A stretch of DNA of 64,000 nt from Delphinus delphis (taxonomy: Eukaryota; Chordata; Mammalia; Artiodactyla; Delphinidae). Numbering within the stretch: position 1 is the first letter of the stretch; each line of letters opens with the position of its first letter. Positions 47,236 to 60,768 of this stretch are shown here, piece by piece. Where the stretch lies: positions 34,807,380 through 34,871,379 of the forward strand of contig NC_082700.1 in assembly GCF_949987515.2 (NCBI RefSeq). Direction: 5' to 3'. The notes beneath the pieces are model-generated. The model made no database searches, had not been told where the DNA came from, and was given only the letters and a program-made list of their open reading frames with translations. The position numbers were made by a program, and so were the translations under genes.

Positions 47236-50200
47236 TTGTGATAACCCATAACCTATGAAAATATTATTTCTATTTTTCCATATAAATATATTTGTAATAA
47301 TTATCCACAAATATATTTATATTTGATGATTGCTTGCATATAGAGTTTATATTTATATACTTGAAGTTGATAAGAAATTAATACATAATTTGGATGAGGG
47401 TAAAATCATGGGAAATTGTGGAGGAATATTAACGATTTTGTAGTTCAACACTGATACTTTAGGAAAGAATCAAAGTCCACCAATTGTATAGCCAAGTGGT
47501 CACAGAATTGGGAATAAGGCACAGACTCTAAACAATTTATTCTTTCCAGTAGTCCACAATCGCAATTTTTCTAACATGTCACATGTTACAAGTTTCTATG
47601 TTTATCTGCAGCAGCAGTGGTGATGACACTTCCAATTTTTAGTGCATTAAGAATGAATAATCCAAATCATTTCCTATAGAATCTGTGAAAGAAACAGACT
47701 TGTGCTGCCTTTTTAGGGGAAGACAGTAAGTACAGCTCACCGCTGGCATGCCCTGAGTTCAAGCATCTGAGGGAATCTTTGTTCTTTGTGTATGTGCTAC
47801 TGTGGCCAAGATCATAAGCTTGATCCTCATGTGGCCCAATTAACTGCATATTGTTCTTCAGCTGCTGGTGGTGCAGTTCATTTAATTCTTTTCAGGATGA
47901 TATCTTTATACAGGCATTTAAAAAAAAGATCTCTCTTAAAGTAAGCTTTTGTTCCAGAAGCACACTGTATTTAGAATGAATTGCTTTTATATTAAGGGAA
48001 TACCATGGAAATGTTATCAAGCAGGGACTGAAGGAGAATTGAAATATTTTGAATGTTAAACCATTGTAATATGTGGTTAGATATGTAGATTTGAGAAGTT
48101 CTTTTCTCATCTTTTAAGTTGGTACCATCACATCTCTGGAATATGTGCTGGCAAATGCAGCATGAAAAGAGACATTAAAATGTACATTTTTCAAATAGGA
48201 ACATCATAATGGGAATTTTTAATTTATGTAGATAAAAAATGTTACTCATAAGGGGCAACATGTTTTGCTTTTATGTAGAATAAAAAGAATAGGATTTTAT
48301 ATATAAATCAGCTTGAAAACAACAGAAAGAACTAAAAATGTAAATTTGTTATTTAAGAGTAAAAGCTTTGGGTAAAATGGAAAGCATATTAAAAATACTC
48401 TTTTAAAAATGTTATATGGGAATGAATGATCATTGGTTTCCCCATAATGGAAATCCATATTCTGAACAAATTATAGACATCTTAGAAGTCTTCAAATTGT
48501 TTTAAAGAAAACCTTATGTATTTGATTTTTTCCTAAAATTCCAACAAATTGATTAGCACCAGACTAGTAAGTACGTGGATATTATGGTGGCAGTGTGAGG
48601 ATCCTATACATACATTTTGGGTTAAAAATACAATATCTTTCACTTGAGAGATTATGTAATACCCATTATCTTCACATTATAAAACAGCAAGAGAGTAAGC
48701 ATTACATACATATATGTAATTTGTAGAGGCACAAAAATCACATTTTATTAAAAATCTGATAATGACAATCTTCATTAATACAGATATTATTTTTAAAAGT
48801 TTAAAAATCAGTAATCATAGTATCAGTACATCTGTGGGAAACATACCTTTAAATTTTGCCATTCAATCACATTGATTTGTTTTCACAGAATAAGGGATGA
48901 TCATAAAAACTAATAGCAGTGTTAAACTATCTACTGTTCTAGTATTCTTAAAATACCAAGCAGGATATTTTTAAATGTAGTGAAAATATACATTTAAATT
49001 CTGATAGCTTTTCCATAGCACTTCTATTAGATAATATATCATGTTGTAAAATAAAAACATCTAATTGCCATATTCTCATAAAGTTAAGAGGTGTGTTAGA
49101 AGTTACATATAATCAATATGAATGCAACTTTAAAAATCACTACACATGGCACCCTGCAATTTAATTCTTTCTTCATAATTACCACTGGTGTTGGTTTTAT
49201 ATTTAGAGTGTACATAAGGAATAAATGCTTTGGTACCAAGAAAAAAAAAAACATTTTCTTATGATTGTAAACAAACAGATAATTTCTCAGATTATTGTTT
49301 CAATAAGAAAGTATCTTTTTGAGAAAAAGTATGTTAGTACTTAATTTTGATATAGGGTTTGACTTAAAAAATAGACATTTTCTCTTTTATAAAAAGAAAC
49401 CTTCCATTTTTCCAGGAGAAACACCATGGAAATCATCCATAAACATTTAAAAATTCAAATTAATGAAAGGTACAATTAAAAAATATTTGGGGGGGAATAG
49501 CCTGATTCTCATGAAAGGTAATTAGAACATGTGAATATCATTCATTTGTACAATGTGACTAACCTGAGTTTTACAATGGTTGATTCCATTTCAAATCAAT
49601 CACTTCACCTGAATACAATATTTTTTCAGAAAGGATAAAAATATTTTTAAAATTAAGTAGCATTTATTGTGCTCCTACTGTGTGTTTAGAGCAATATTTT
49701 CTAGAGTTCAAATTAATAATCTTGTTTGTAATTGAGGCTTTAAAAATGTAGTTATTATTGATACTATTCCTGATCATCAATATTTCATAAAATAGAGGCA
49801 TCTCAATATTTTCTTATCATTAAAAATCTAAACCTATCTTTAAGACATAAGAAGTTCTTAGGTTATTTTTATTTATTCTTATATTTTATTCATCTAAATT
49901 GAAAAAAAATTTCACTTCTCTTTTGAGAGGGTCCCCTCGTCCCATCTTTAATCTTTTATCTTATGGTTGCATTCTGGTCATTATTCCAGGATGTCTACTG
50001 TACATTTAAATATTAAAAAAAGAGGAAAAAAATTGTATAACCCCAATGGGGTTAGCACATTATTATTTCCTAACCAAGTACTCTTAGAGCCTTTGACTTT
50101 TATGTAATAGATTCATCATCTGTAGTCTTTTAAAATGTCTAATTCTTTCAAAAGCATTTTTTTTTGCTACCGGGGGCTTAACAACCAAATGTTCCTCTCT

Positions 50201-51844
50201 ATCCCCCATTTTTCAGTGCAGAGTTCTGGAAACTTAGTTGGCATTTTGCACTTCACAGTATTCCTTATTAAAATCGTTCATATCTGGGTCATCTGCAATG
50301 TTCTGTAAGCCTCTGGCAACTGCTCAGTATTAAAATTCTTCAATGAGTTACCTCCAATCCCTCCCATCACAAATATTGCAATTTACAACTCAGTATACAC
50401 CATTTCTCAGCTATGTGGTCATGAGTCTAATGCTTAAAGGAAATGAGGGGGAACCTAAGAGAAATTAAGCTGAATGCCTGGAAGCTTTTGAGTACACTTG
50501 AATTCTTCCGATTCATTTTTCAAAATGGCAATCTGCTATTTGAGCCCAGATTGAACAGAATTGGAGAGTGATTTTGAGTCTTGTTTCAGCAAAATTTACT
50601 CATTAAATTTTGCCCCTCTTGATCTTCATGTTAAACTATTTCTACCTGCTGCTATTTATATTTTATTGCTATAGCTTGAAAAGAAGGTGGGCTACTGGGG
50701 AATTCCTTTCTGATCTTTCCTTCTGTAGCTGAAATAACCAGAATTCTGAGAAGAAAGTAATGACTATAGAAGCAGCACTAAAATAGGGGAATCATCTTGT
50801 TTCCTCCAAAGCCCTAAATATAGAGAACAACAAGAAGCCTAGACCTCTAGAAGGTTTCTTGGTGGAAATTTACCATGGGCAACAAATAAAAAATCCAACC
50901 TGTCTCGATATTTCTATTTTTTTAAAGCCTTTCATGACACAAACAAAATATTCAGGCACACAATACATTCTAAGATTGACTGTGTCTCCAGTGTTTTCTT
51001 ATTTACCCATAATTCACTTGGTATGCCAATTACTGTCTTTGAGTATTCATTTTACAGTTTTAATTGCATTCTCGTTTGTTATTTGATTTGAGTCATACAT
51101 TATTGTCATATAAAAATTATGGAATATATAGTTAAGTGATTTGTTTGATTGGTTAATGAGTAAATAATTGAGTATTACAAGTTTTAGGCTATAAAATATG
51201 TATGTGATTGAGCCACAGTATATTGGTTTTACAAATTCTTTTGATAATAAGTAATTTTGGATATAGCCCACATGCATTTTTCAACTTTACATGATATAAT
51301 TAATACCATGACAAGTTATTGATTATTTTCAACAGGAAGTGTAGCAATCTAATGTGCAAAGAATTCAGATGACTTATATTGATGTGTTTTGCAATTCCAC
51401 AAAAGTTAATTTGATGTCTAAAGATTACATTTTAAGAGAATCAATGATTCAAAACAGGAAAAAACATGTCCTCTTTTACACCTACATATCCTTCACATCT
51501 TCACATCCCACTTTATGTTGGAAATAAGTAAGTCTGTCTTAAAGCCAGCATGGACTACTCTCTACCTGTCCCCACTGTGTATGGCTTTAAAGAACATGAA
51601 ATTATGCAGAGTTCAGAAGGTCCTTTTGTAATTTGAAATTTTTATTTTACTATCTGAGAAAGTTGAATCTGCCAACAGCAATGGCTAACAATGCAATGGC
51701 CGTGATATATGAGAATCATAATGATGATGATCCTAACTTTCTAAAAGTTTTATTTATTTTCTCACAATTGTTGAATTAAGAAACCTCTGTCAATAATGGT
51801 ATGATTGCTTTCATGTATTTTTGTTGGATATACTTTGGGAAAAC
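47236..51844. other. 4.6 kb with almost nothing recognised
   Basis: AT-rich single-copy-looking DNA with open frames of at most ~76 codons. A possible L2/MIR antisense tip occurs at 49655-49690 ('agcatttattgtgctcctac'). No promoter, exon or RNA gene is evident. Confidence 0.5.
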
Positions 51845-52165
51845 CTTTCTTTCTTTCTTCTTTCCTTCCTCCCTTCATTTCTTTTTCTTTCTTTCCTTCC
51901 TTCCTTCCTTCCTTCCTTCCTTCCTTTCTTTCTTCCTTCCTTCCTTCCTTCCTTCCTTCCTTCCTTCCTTCCTTCCTTCCTTCCTTCCTTCTTTCTTTCT
52001 TCCTTCCTTCCTTCCTTCCTTCCTTCCTTCCTTCCTTCCTTCCTTCTTTCTTTCTTCCTTCCTTCCTTCCTTCCTTCCTTCTTTCTTTCTTTCTTTCCTT
52101 CTTTCCTTCCTTCTTCCTTCCCTCCCTCTCTCTTTCTCCCTCTCTTTCTTTCTGTCTCTTTTTCT

Positions 52166-52197
<32 letters not shown>
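51845..52197. repeat. Polypyrimidine (TTCC)n/(TTTC)n tract, ~350 bp
   Basis: Nearly pure C/T on the plus strand. TTCC repeats (51893-52080) are broken by TTTC units at regular-looking points, with CCCT/TCTC variants at 52085-52150 and a TTTC run up to 52197. It directly abuts the 3' end of a minus-strand L1, so it most likely grew from that L1's A-tail. Frames of 130-156 codons across it are low-complexity artefacts. Confidence 0.95.
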
Positions 52198-52500
52198 GTT
52201 GTGGTGAAAAGGAAAAAAGACATATAACACTAGAACCACACTCTTAACAAATTGTGAAGTGTTCAGTACAATACTGCTCACTCTAAGCCCAATAATGTAG
52301 AGCAGATCCCTAGAACATTTTCATCTTGTATAACTGCAACTTAACCCATTAATCAGCAACTCCTTATTTCCCCTCCCCTCAGTCCCTGACTACCACCATT
52401 CCACTTTCTGTTTCTATGAGTTTGACAACTTTAGGTAGCTCATATAAATGGAATCTTGAAGAATTTATCCTTCTACAACTGACTTAGTATGCTATTGTTT
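52198..52500 (-). mobile_element. Old L1 3' end
   Basis: Antisense L1M-type 3' UTR: 'ttcagtacaatactgctcac' near 52262, 'cccctcccctcagtccctga' near 52370, 'ttctgtttctatgagtttga' near 52406. Confidence 0.75.
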
Positions 52501-52729
52501 TCTTCTCCTTGTCAAATGGTCAGAAAGTGGAGAGAAGATTTAAAATACTCCTAAATATTGAAATACTCAATTTAAAATATTGACCAATACAAACATCTAT
52601 TGCAACATAGAGTTGGTGATATGGCTTAAACATTGTGGAAGTTCTTAAAGCAAGTTTCTTAAACCTAGTTTTTATGTTGAATATCTTGCAAACAGTAAGT
52701 TATATGGCCCTAATTCCCAGAACAGATTC

Positions 52730-52976
52730 TAAAATTACATGGGGGCTTCCCTGGTGGCACAGTGGTTGAGAGTCCGCCTGCCGATGCAGGGGACATGGGT
52801 TCGTGCCCCGGTCTGGGAAGATCCCACATGCTGCAGAGTGGCTGAGCCTGTGAGCCATGGCCTCTGAGCCTGCGTGTCCAGAGCCTGTGCTCCGCAATGG
52901 GAGAGGCCACAACAGTAAGAGGCCCACGTACCACAAAATAATAATAATAATAAAAAAAAACATAAAATTACATGGG
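52730..52976 (+). mobile_element. CHR-1 type SINE with perfect 14-bp target duplications
   Basis: Head 'gggcttccctggtggcacag' with an A-box-like 'tggcacagtgg' and a B-box-like 'gggttcgtgcc', then body and an (AAT)n-A tail at 52936-52960. 'taaaattacatggg' is found at 52730-52743 and 52963-52976. Confidence 0.95.
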
Positions 52977-55900
52977 CAAAGGATATTTGCATTATGCCTC
53001 TTGGCTCTTCATTTTCCTTTTTCAGACTGTGATAAATAATTGGGTCTAAGGTCAGTTCCTTTATTACTTTTCAAAAACTGCACTCTCCTACTTCCATTTT
53101 TATTTTGAATTTTTATTATGGCAGTGTCAAAAGGTACTAACTGGTATATGTTTTGCATGTGATTTCTTAGATCATTGTGAGGTAAAGAACCCACTTGAAC
53201 AGTCTGTGATAGCATTTTAATGTGGAGTTTAAGAACCCTATAATAATAGAAGTGGAACTGATTACTATATGATACATGGATGATTCTTTACAAATCTTAT
53301 TGAGTATTCTTTATTTGTGTGAAATAAATTTGACCCAAACAATGTGCAATTAAAATTAAGTTTCTCAACTCTCATTATATAATTAGTGAAAATGCCTAAA
53401 TTTGAATACTTATTCCTAAGCTGTCTAATAATACAATGATAAATCTACCTCTGTAAACATTTTCTGAAAACTGAAAAGTTTTGTGCAAAAAGAGCCCAAA
53501 CTACTTACTCATTATTTTCTCAAAGGAAATTTATTCTACCTGAATGAAACAGAGCAAGAAACTGTAAAATTTAAATGTCATCTTACAAAATAGATTGGTA
53601 ACAAAAATTCAACTGCTGATATATTTGAAAGACTTATTGGAGAAACAAACTTTCTACTGATAAATTAATTCAGTCATTTTATTAAGGTACCTTTTTTCAT
53701 AGCATTATCCATATAAGATCATAGTCTAACAAACAATAAAGTCAATTGTTTTATTTTGTTAGTTATTTAAATGGTAAAGTTAATCATTATAATAAGCTAA
53801 TTAAGCTTATAAGCTAATAATAATTATATTATTATTATAAGCTTAACTAATTAAGCTAATTATTATAAGCATAACTTCACTGAAATAATTTAAAGTTACA
53901 ACAATTCATTGGATACCATTCATCATCACTGTATATTTTAACATGAAATTGTCCATTATTATCAAGTAAATATAATAGCTTTAACTAGCTATGCTATAGA
54001 GCAGTGATAATTTTCTTTAAATATTTTATAATTTGAATGCCACAAAATGAAATCTTAAATGATAAAACTGATCAGAAGGGGAAAATTGAGAAAGAAAGAA
54101 GTCTCTGGAGCATATTATGTACTTCTTAAATAGACGTCAAATACATGAAGAGAAGGGTGTTATTGACCCTGTTGCCTTACTGTTACCAGTAACCTGTGAG
54201 AGCCTCTCTTCCCTCCCTTTGGAATTTAATGCCATAAGCAAATGCTCATAATTTAGGGGAAGAATCAAATACATGATACATACAGATATAAATATCAAAT
54301 TATTGTTCACCAACTAGGTAACACATTCCCCCCCACCCACCCACACACGCACATATCATCTCCATGACACATGCCTGTGATGTTGGGTTTGGCTATGTGA
54401 ATTGTTTGCCAGTGGGACTGTGAGTGGAAATGGCAGTGTGTCATCACATTTTTGTTTCTGACCTTCTCCATGAGCCCTAGAGACTACAAGTATGGAAAGG
54501 AACTGAACTAAACTTAGCTCAAAGAAGAGCCACCCCATCCTTGCCACAGAATTATGAGTAAGAAATAAATATTGTTTTCTACTCAAATTTTGTAGTGATT
54601 TATTATTGAAGAAAAGCTGACTGATGCAGTAGATTTTATAATAATGCTTACTTCTTGGGATACAGGTGACAGAGGAATGACACAAAAGGAAAGCATGTGG
54701 GTGGGTGCAAAGTATTCTAGGTGTTCTAGTTCTTAAGTTGGGTGATGGATCCATAGGAGTTCATTATGCCTATAACTCACATAAAGCAGATATGTTGCTT
54801 GTGTAAACCATAACCCAAAAAATTACAAAAGAAAAGAAGAAAGAAGCAAAGGGAGTCTCTTAGTTTTAGAAGGAACACAATGAATCAGCATTATGCCTAT
54901 GTATAAGTCATTTTTCCTTATATTTCTGTGCAATCATATGTGTCCATATCAGACCTGTTATATATACATATACCTAAGTTAAAATATATTGTGTATTTTT
55001 AAAGGCTATTTAGAACAGTTCAATATAATTCTCAACTATAGTTCTCAGCAGAACAAAACTAAATTAACTTCACTTAATCAGTTTAGAAACCAATTGATTT
55101 TATTTCTTACTGTTCAAAATCATAAAAACAAAGTTTTAAGTATATGAATGGCTTTCTGAAATATAGTGATTATTTTGGTTCTTCATATTTACATGAAATT
55201 ACATATTATATATTTGTAATGGCTTTGCCTCTGCACATATTTCTTAACAACTGTTATTCATGTGTTTGTACTGAATGATTTTGCACACTTGGCTGAGTTA
55301 AGTATACTCAAAACTGCCCACGATAAACATTTTGCCTTGGATAATTTTTCATTGGGGGAAACATAGAACTTTAGAAATATTATTTAGTGAAGTGTATTGT
55401 TTAATAAAAATTCCTTTAAGCTACTGGAGAATCATGAATATCTATTGAAATATGTAAAAATGCCAATTATTTTAAAATAAGTTTTTATGATATTTTTATT
55501 GATTACATATTTAAATTTTAGTTAAAATGATTTTTAATTAATAAACTAAACTACAACATATTTGGTGTATAAAAACATTGTATGTTATAATCACTACCCT
55601 TGAAATCATCCAATTAATGAAATGCTAGAAGCCAAAACAAAACAAAAATATCTGCATATAGATTATGAATTTAAACATTGTAGGTCACATATTGATACTC
55701 CATAATTTACTATAGTGAAATGACATTACCTAATTTGTATTTATAGATTGTACTTAGAAACTGAAAATACAATCTAGAATTATGTGTTCTAAGTTCACTC
55801 ATAAAAGAAAGCAAATTCATCAAGTTTCTTTTTGATTTCAACATAAGAAAAAAAAATTAAAAAGAAAACAAAATTCACAAATGCATGTTTCCTATACTGT

Positions 55901-56171
55901 CAGTATTTCCTATTATTATTCAAAGCTAGGTACTTTACATTCCTTTCCACACTCAAGATTTGATTTTGTTTTTCCTATTTCAGTGTCTTGAAACAACAAA
56001 AAAAGGGAGAGGTGAACTCTTATTAAAGAAAAAACAAATCTCATTTATATTTGTGTCAACTGAAATAATTTTAGAATATAAAATGTGAGTATATTCATTA
56101 AATAATGGAATTCAGTAATTTCTTTACAATTTGAAGTAACTTCCACATGAATGAATTTGGAGCATTTGAAG
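52977..56171. other. AT-rich stretch; hairpin and one unassigned repeat-like segment
   Basis: No gene. 54330-54640 looks like an old element: 'gtgaattgtttgccagtggg' near 54397, 'gtaagaaataaatattgttt' near 54559 and 'aagctgactgatgcagtag' near 54614. It could be an LTR with a polyadenylation signal; the family is not recognised. A C-rich run is at 54329-54338. Confidence 0.45.
53786..53870. repeat. AT-rich imperfect palindrome
   Basis: Copies of 'aagctaat', 'ttaagctaat' and 'attataagc' are arranged as inverted and direct repeats around a centre near 53828. It can form a long imperfect hairpin. Confidence 0.8.
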
Positions 56172-56409
56172 TAGGCTCATTTTTATTTATTTATTTATTT
56201 TTGCGGTACGTGGGCCTCTCACTGATGTGGCCTCTCCCGTTGCGGAGCACAGGCTCCAGACACGCAGGCTCAGCGGCCATGGCTCACGGGCCCAGCCGCT
56301 CCGCAGCATGTGGGATCTTCCCGGACCAGGGCACAAACCCGTGTCCCCTTCATCGGCAGGCGGACTCTCAACCACTGCACCACCAGGGAAACCCTTAGGC
56401 TCATTTTTA
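56172..56409 (-). mobile_element. CHR-1 type SINE with perfect 14-bp target duplications
   Basis: Antisense, with an (ATTT)n tail at 56180-56201 and a head ending 'ccaccagggaaaccc' at 56394. 'taggctcattttta' is present at 56172-56185 and 56396-56409. Confidence 0.95.
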
Positions 56410-57894
56410 AATGAGCATGTAAATGTACTTTGATCTTTACCTCATAAATAATATTCTTTTTCCTTAAAGCTTTCTATAGATTTCAAATTTTATGATCACA
56501 AACATATCCATTATATATCTTATTTTAATATATCAATATAGATTTTCTTCAATAAAATTGTAAGAGACAAAATGAGAAAAGGCTCTATATTGTGATTATA
56601 ACCAATCATTTTGCTCAATCTACTTAAATTTATATGAATACTCGACAAGTATCTAATTGGTTTACATTAATGTAATTAACTATCCATTTCCACAAGATGA
56701 AAGTGAGAGGTGATCACATACAACTTTAAAAACTCTCTTTTCATAGTCTATTTGATCAATATATTCCTTATTTTTCCCAGTGTAGAACTTTTTACATATT
56801 AGTACATTTCTTCTGCATCCTGCACTCCTGACCTCTTTAGTACACATCTGTGATGAATGTCTATTTCATTTTCAGTTGTTACAGTGGAAGTCAAGAATCA
56901 CTCTATCTAATATTGCATACATCCCTTAAGTTTTGTGATTTTAAAAACTTGTTAAGAAATAAAGTAAATGTGATTCAGAATATTATACTTGCTTATAATT
57001 ATTATGAAATCAAATAAAAGCAAAGCATTAACAATGATGGACAATATAAGCAATTAGGTAATTTTTTTTCGAGACAGGCTTTAACTGTTTTATGACACCA
57101 TAACATCTTGCAATTAAGCCTGGCAAGACCATTTTATCCATAGTGTAGTATTCTAGCCCCAAAACATCTGACACAGAGGTTAAGCATAACTGTTAAACTT
57201 TAAAATTATCGTAAATCCTAGGGTATATATAAAACTCCAAGGGCATGGTTATTAACAAGGGAAATAGCAATCTTGGTGTTTAACAACAATTTTGGTTAAG
57301 TTTGAATTGTTTCATGTATTTATTGAGAAAACATATATACCAATGACATCATTGACATAGAAAATAACCTTGCTTGTGATTACCAGATATTTTACAAGGA
57401 AGCGATTGTTTCATGTTTATGAGGGCACTTGTGTCATACTGAATGTCTTCCCTATCTAATCCAATAGAAGAAACCTAGCAAAATGTATCATCAACTATGC
57501 AGGACGTTGCTTGTTTTCTTGTTTTAGATTGCTATTATTTTGCTGGAGTACTAGATCAACTGAACTTATCTTTGAAATTAGAGCCTGACTGTTCTCTGCA
57601 GTTATACACCTGTATTCCAAAATGCAAAGATCTAGAAATAACACATGGAGTACATGTCTACAACCCTGCTCCTAGGAAAGTTTGCACACAAGAATAAACT
57701 CAGCTTATTGCCCACCTGATTCACTAGTTGTGTCTTTTCCATTGCCCTTAGTGAGGTGACTAATGAAGACTTTATGCTTCTTGGTGATTTCTCTATTTTC
57801 TTACACCTCTTTCTGGTGGTGTAGTTTTGGTGACAAAGAATTTTTTTAAGGCTATAACCACCACAGGCTTTTTTGCAGGGTAATATATTCCCCC
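56410..57894. other. Nothing recognised
   Basis: A 66-codon ATG frame at 57497-57697 is followed closely by 'aataaa'. It resembles no protein I know and has no splice or family support, so I do not call it a gene. Confidence 0.55.
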
Positions 57895-58165
57895 AGATAT
57901 ATAATAGACTTCAATTGATGTATGGATAAATTAAATGTATATCTATATGTGAACTATCATTTAGCCATAAAAAATAATGAAGTACTGACGTATGTTAAAA
58001 ACATGTATGGACCTTGAAAACATTATACTCTATGAAATAATTCAAACAGAATATTATATGATTCCATTTACTTGTAATGTCCAGAATAGGCAAATTCAGA
58101 GAGACAAAAGTAGAATAGTGGCTGCATAGGCCTGGGGGTGAGGAGTGGGAAATAAAAATTTATCT
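57895..58165 (+). mobile_element. Old L1M 3' fragment, plus strand
   Basis: 'atcatttagccataaaaaat' near 57956, 'accttgaaaacattatactc' near 58011, 'tatatgattccatttacttg' near 58055 and 'gtccagaataggcaaattca' near 58079 follow the L1M late ORF2/3' UTR order. Confidence 0.8.
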
Positions 58166-59149
58166 TTAGAACTCTATTATATAGAGAAAATTCTTGTGTC
58201 TCTAATTTAATTATTTTATTTAAAAAGAAGTTTGTAAGCTTACTTTCCTGAAATAGCAAAGAATAATTTTCTTAACGATGTGTTTATAAGTAAAACACAG
58301 GTCTAAGTTACCATGTATGCTGCTTTTCCAGATATTAACATTTACATCAGTGCTAGAACATAGTGCTTCTACCAGTCTGTTTTCTCACAGAACCTGCAAC
58401 ATTTGCTTGATTCATAGTTTTGGTATCATAGGTGTTTGAGGTATTATCATTGAGGTATGATTATTACTTATAATGATAATTAACTTTGATTCTTAAAGGT
58501 AAATTGTGAGGAGTTCATAAATGGTCTGAATATTTTTTCAAATAGGTAGAATAATTTCTATTATTCAATGTTCGTATTCTCAGGATTGCAAGCCATTCTA
58601 AACAACTCTATGTAATGCTCTTCTGATCAATTGTATTTCTAAATGAAAATTTATCACAAATACTGTTTAAAGAATGATTTTCCTGTGATATTCTAGATGA
58701 ATTTACTATGTATGTGTTTTTTAATAATAAACTCTTAAGATCCTGAAGGTTATACTGCAATAATATATATAAAGAAACATATATTTATTTACTATAATAT
58801 ACCTGAATGATCAAAATTTAGGTTCTGCATATATTAATCTATTTAACATTCTCTTTACTGTTTCAGAATTAAACACTTCATAAGTTAAATTATGTTTCCT
58901 ACACTGTGTTGAAATCAATTAAATGCTTTCTAGGAATTCCATAAAGACCACATAAACACCTTTTGCCTGGCATTCATTCATGTGGGAAAAAGACACATTC
59001 AAGGGCCTGCATATTAGAAATACTGTTAGATCCCAATAGCTAGCCAAATTCAGTATAACGATTTATAAATGAGTTAAATTTTTGTCTCTATTATACTTTC
59101 AAGCTTACAAAGAGTGCTAATACTGTCCCCCCACTCCCAGGGCCATTTG
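58166..59149. other. Nothing recognised
   Basis: AT-rich, no gene or repeat identified. Confidence 0.6.
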
Positions 59150-59560
59150 GACAAACATATAAAGTAGTCCAGGCAGAGAAAGCTGAATAAGGAAACACAT
59201 TGAAAATGAGAGAAAGCATGCTAATTTCAGGGAAATAAAAATAGTTGAGAGTTCCTGGAGCACAGCTCCAGAGATACAGGTCAGAGATTCAATTTAACTA
59301 ATATGCAAGGATGTATCAGGAATATCATGCCCTGAGATGCAGATTTTCATCCTGATGTAACAGGAGGCCACAAAATGATTGTGAGCAGGAATATCATATT
59401 GTCAAGTTTGCCCTTCAGAATAATTAGTGTGAAAGGAGATTTGAGAATATCAAAAGAGAAGTAAGGCTAAAGACTGAAATACTAACAAGGAGGATATAGC
59501 AATAACCCAAGTGATAATGTGGGTGTAAACTCCTGAGTGGTAATAAGATGGATAGGAGGA
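59150..59560. mobile_element. Old interspersed repeat, family not named
   Basis: 'gtaacaggaggccacaaaat' near 59357, 'gaggatatagcaataaccca' near 59491 and 'agatggataggagga' near 59546 follow a pattern common in mammalian genomes. I recognise it as repetitive but cannot name it with confidence. Confidence 0.4.
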
Positions 59561-59879
59561 AAAGTTTTGATAGATATTTCAGAGATGAAATTAATATGAT
59601 TTATGAATCATGGAAATTTCATAAAATCTAAATTTTCTGCCAAACTCAAAAGGAGACTTAAAGAAAAATAATCTAGGTGGGAGTAAAGGAAGAAGTTATT
59701 GAATAGAATATGTTGAGTTTCAGTGGAAATATCCAATAGAATTTGGAAAAGTGGTCTGAATTTGATTAAAACAATCTGGGTTGGAAGCATCTAGTTATCA
59801 AATATAGGTACCAGAAAAAAAGACAAGGCATGTAGATGTCATCAAGCAGTAGATAATAATGGGATGGTGTAAGCAAAAT

Positions 59880-60768
59880 GAAGGATTCTAAGTTCATACT
59901 ATCAATAACCTCCATATTGCAAACTCTCAGTCCTCATTTTGTCAACACGTCAGTTGATATTGTTGACGTCCCCTTCCTTGAAATTTTGTCTTCAAATGCC
60001 TTCTGTGACATATTCTTTACTTTTTTCCTCCTCTCACATTTCCAGTCTGTTTTGCCAGTTATCTCTCTTCTTGTGACTGAAAAGCCCAACCTTGGTGTTC
60101 TGACCTCTTTTCTAGTAAAGCTATAGATTTCTCTATTTCTACTATTACCCATGCTCTTTCAGTCCGTTTACCATTAGAGCCATCATTAGTGATGTATTAG
60201 ATGAAAAGCCAGATGATATCATTCCTCTGTTTAAAATTTCTAATGGCTTCCAGACTCATTCATGGTGAAATATACGTTCTTACAATGTTCTATTAAGTTC
60301 TGCATGGTCTGCCCACCGCTACTGTTTTGGTCTCATCTCCTTTAGCTCTCCCTCACCCACTGTCCTCAGACATATGGAATCCTTGTTTTTTTTAACACAT
60401 GATTCACACTATCACTTGAAAGCCTTTGCATTTACTGTTTGCTCTGCTTACAATGTGGTTCCTCCAGAAAGTCAAAGAGTGTTTTGGAGCTGTAATTTTC
60501 TCACGAAATGTCCCAGATCGGAGAAGCTTTCCCTGCACATCAGATCTGTAATAGCATGCATATGCCACCAGTCACTAACTATTCACCTACTTAATTTTTC
60601 AATACAATTATCACTCATGAAATATTATTTTCTGAATCAGACCAGAATATGGGCAATACAGAGCAGGAAATATTTCTGTTCTCTCTCTGAAAAATCTCTG
60701 GCATCTACTGTAGTTCCTGATATCTACAGGAACTCAATTTACATTTCATGAATAACTAAATTAATAAA
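59880..60768 (+). mobile_element. L2 LINE relic: reverse transcriptase region and 3' end
   Basis: A plus-strand frame at ~59934-60110 reads 'VDIVDVPFLEILSSNAFCD', in the pattern of the catalytic-palm and following region of L2 reverse transcriptase. Then 'tctaatggcttccagactca' near 60240, 'ttctgcatggtctgcccacc' near 60298 and 'agcctttgcatttactgttt' near 60421 follow. The L2 3' end 'gttcctgatatctacaggaa' near 60713 is next. Decayed, with deletions; no function. Confidence 0.65.

Noticed and set aside
51762..52281. Open frames of 117-156 codons (Lys/Glu/Gly/Arg-rich or Pro/Ser/Phe/Leu-rich) on both strands
   Set aside because: They are translations of the (TTCC)n/(TTTC)n tract; overlapping frames on both strands and pure low complexity mark them as artefacts.
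57497..57697. 66-codon ATG frame followed by AATAAA
   Set aside because: No recognisable domain and no upstream promoter or splice context; in AT-rich DNA such a frame is expected by chance.
60374..60751. 125-codon frame
   Set aside because: It lies across the L2 relic in DNA that aligns to non-coding L2 3' sequence; chance frame.
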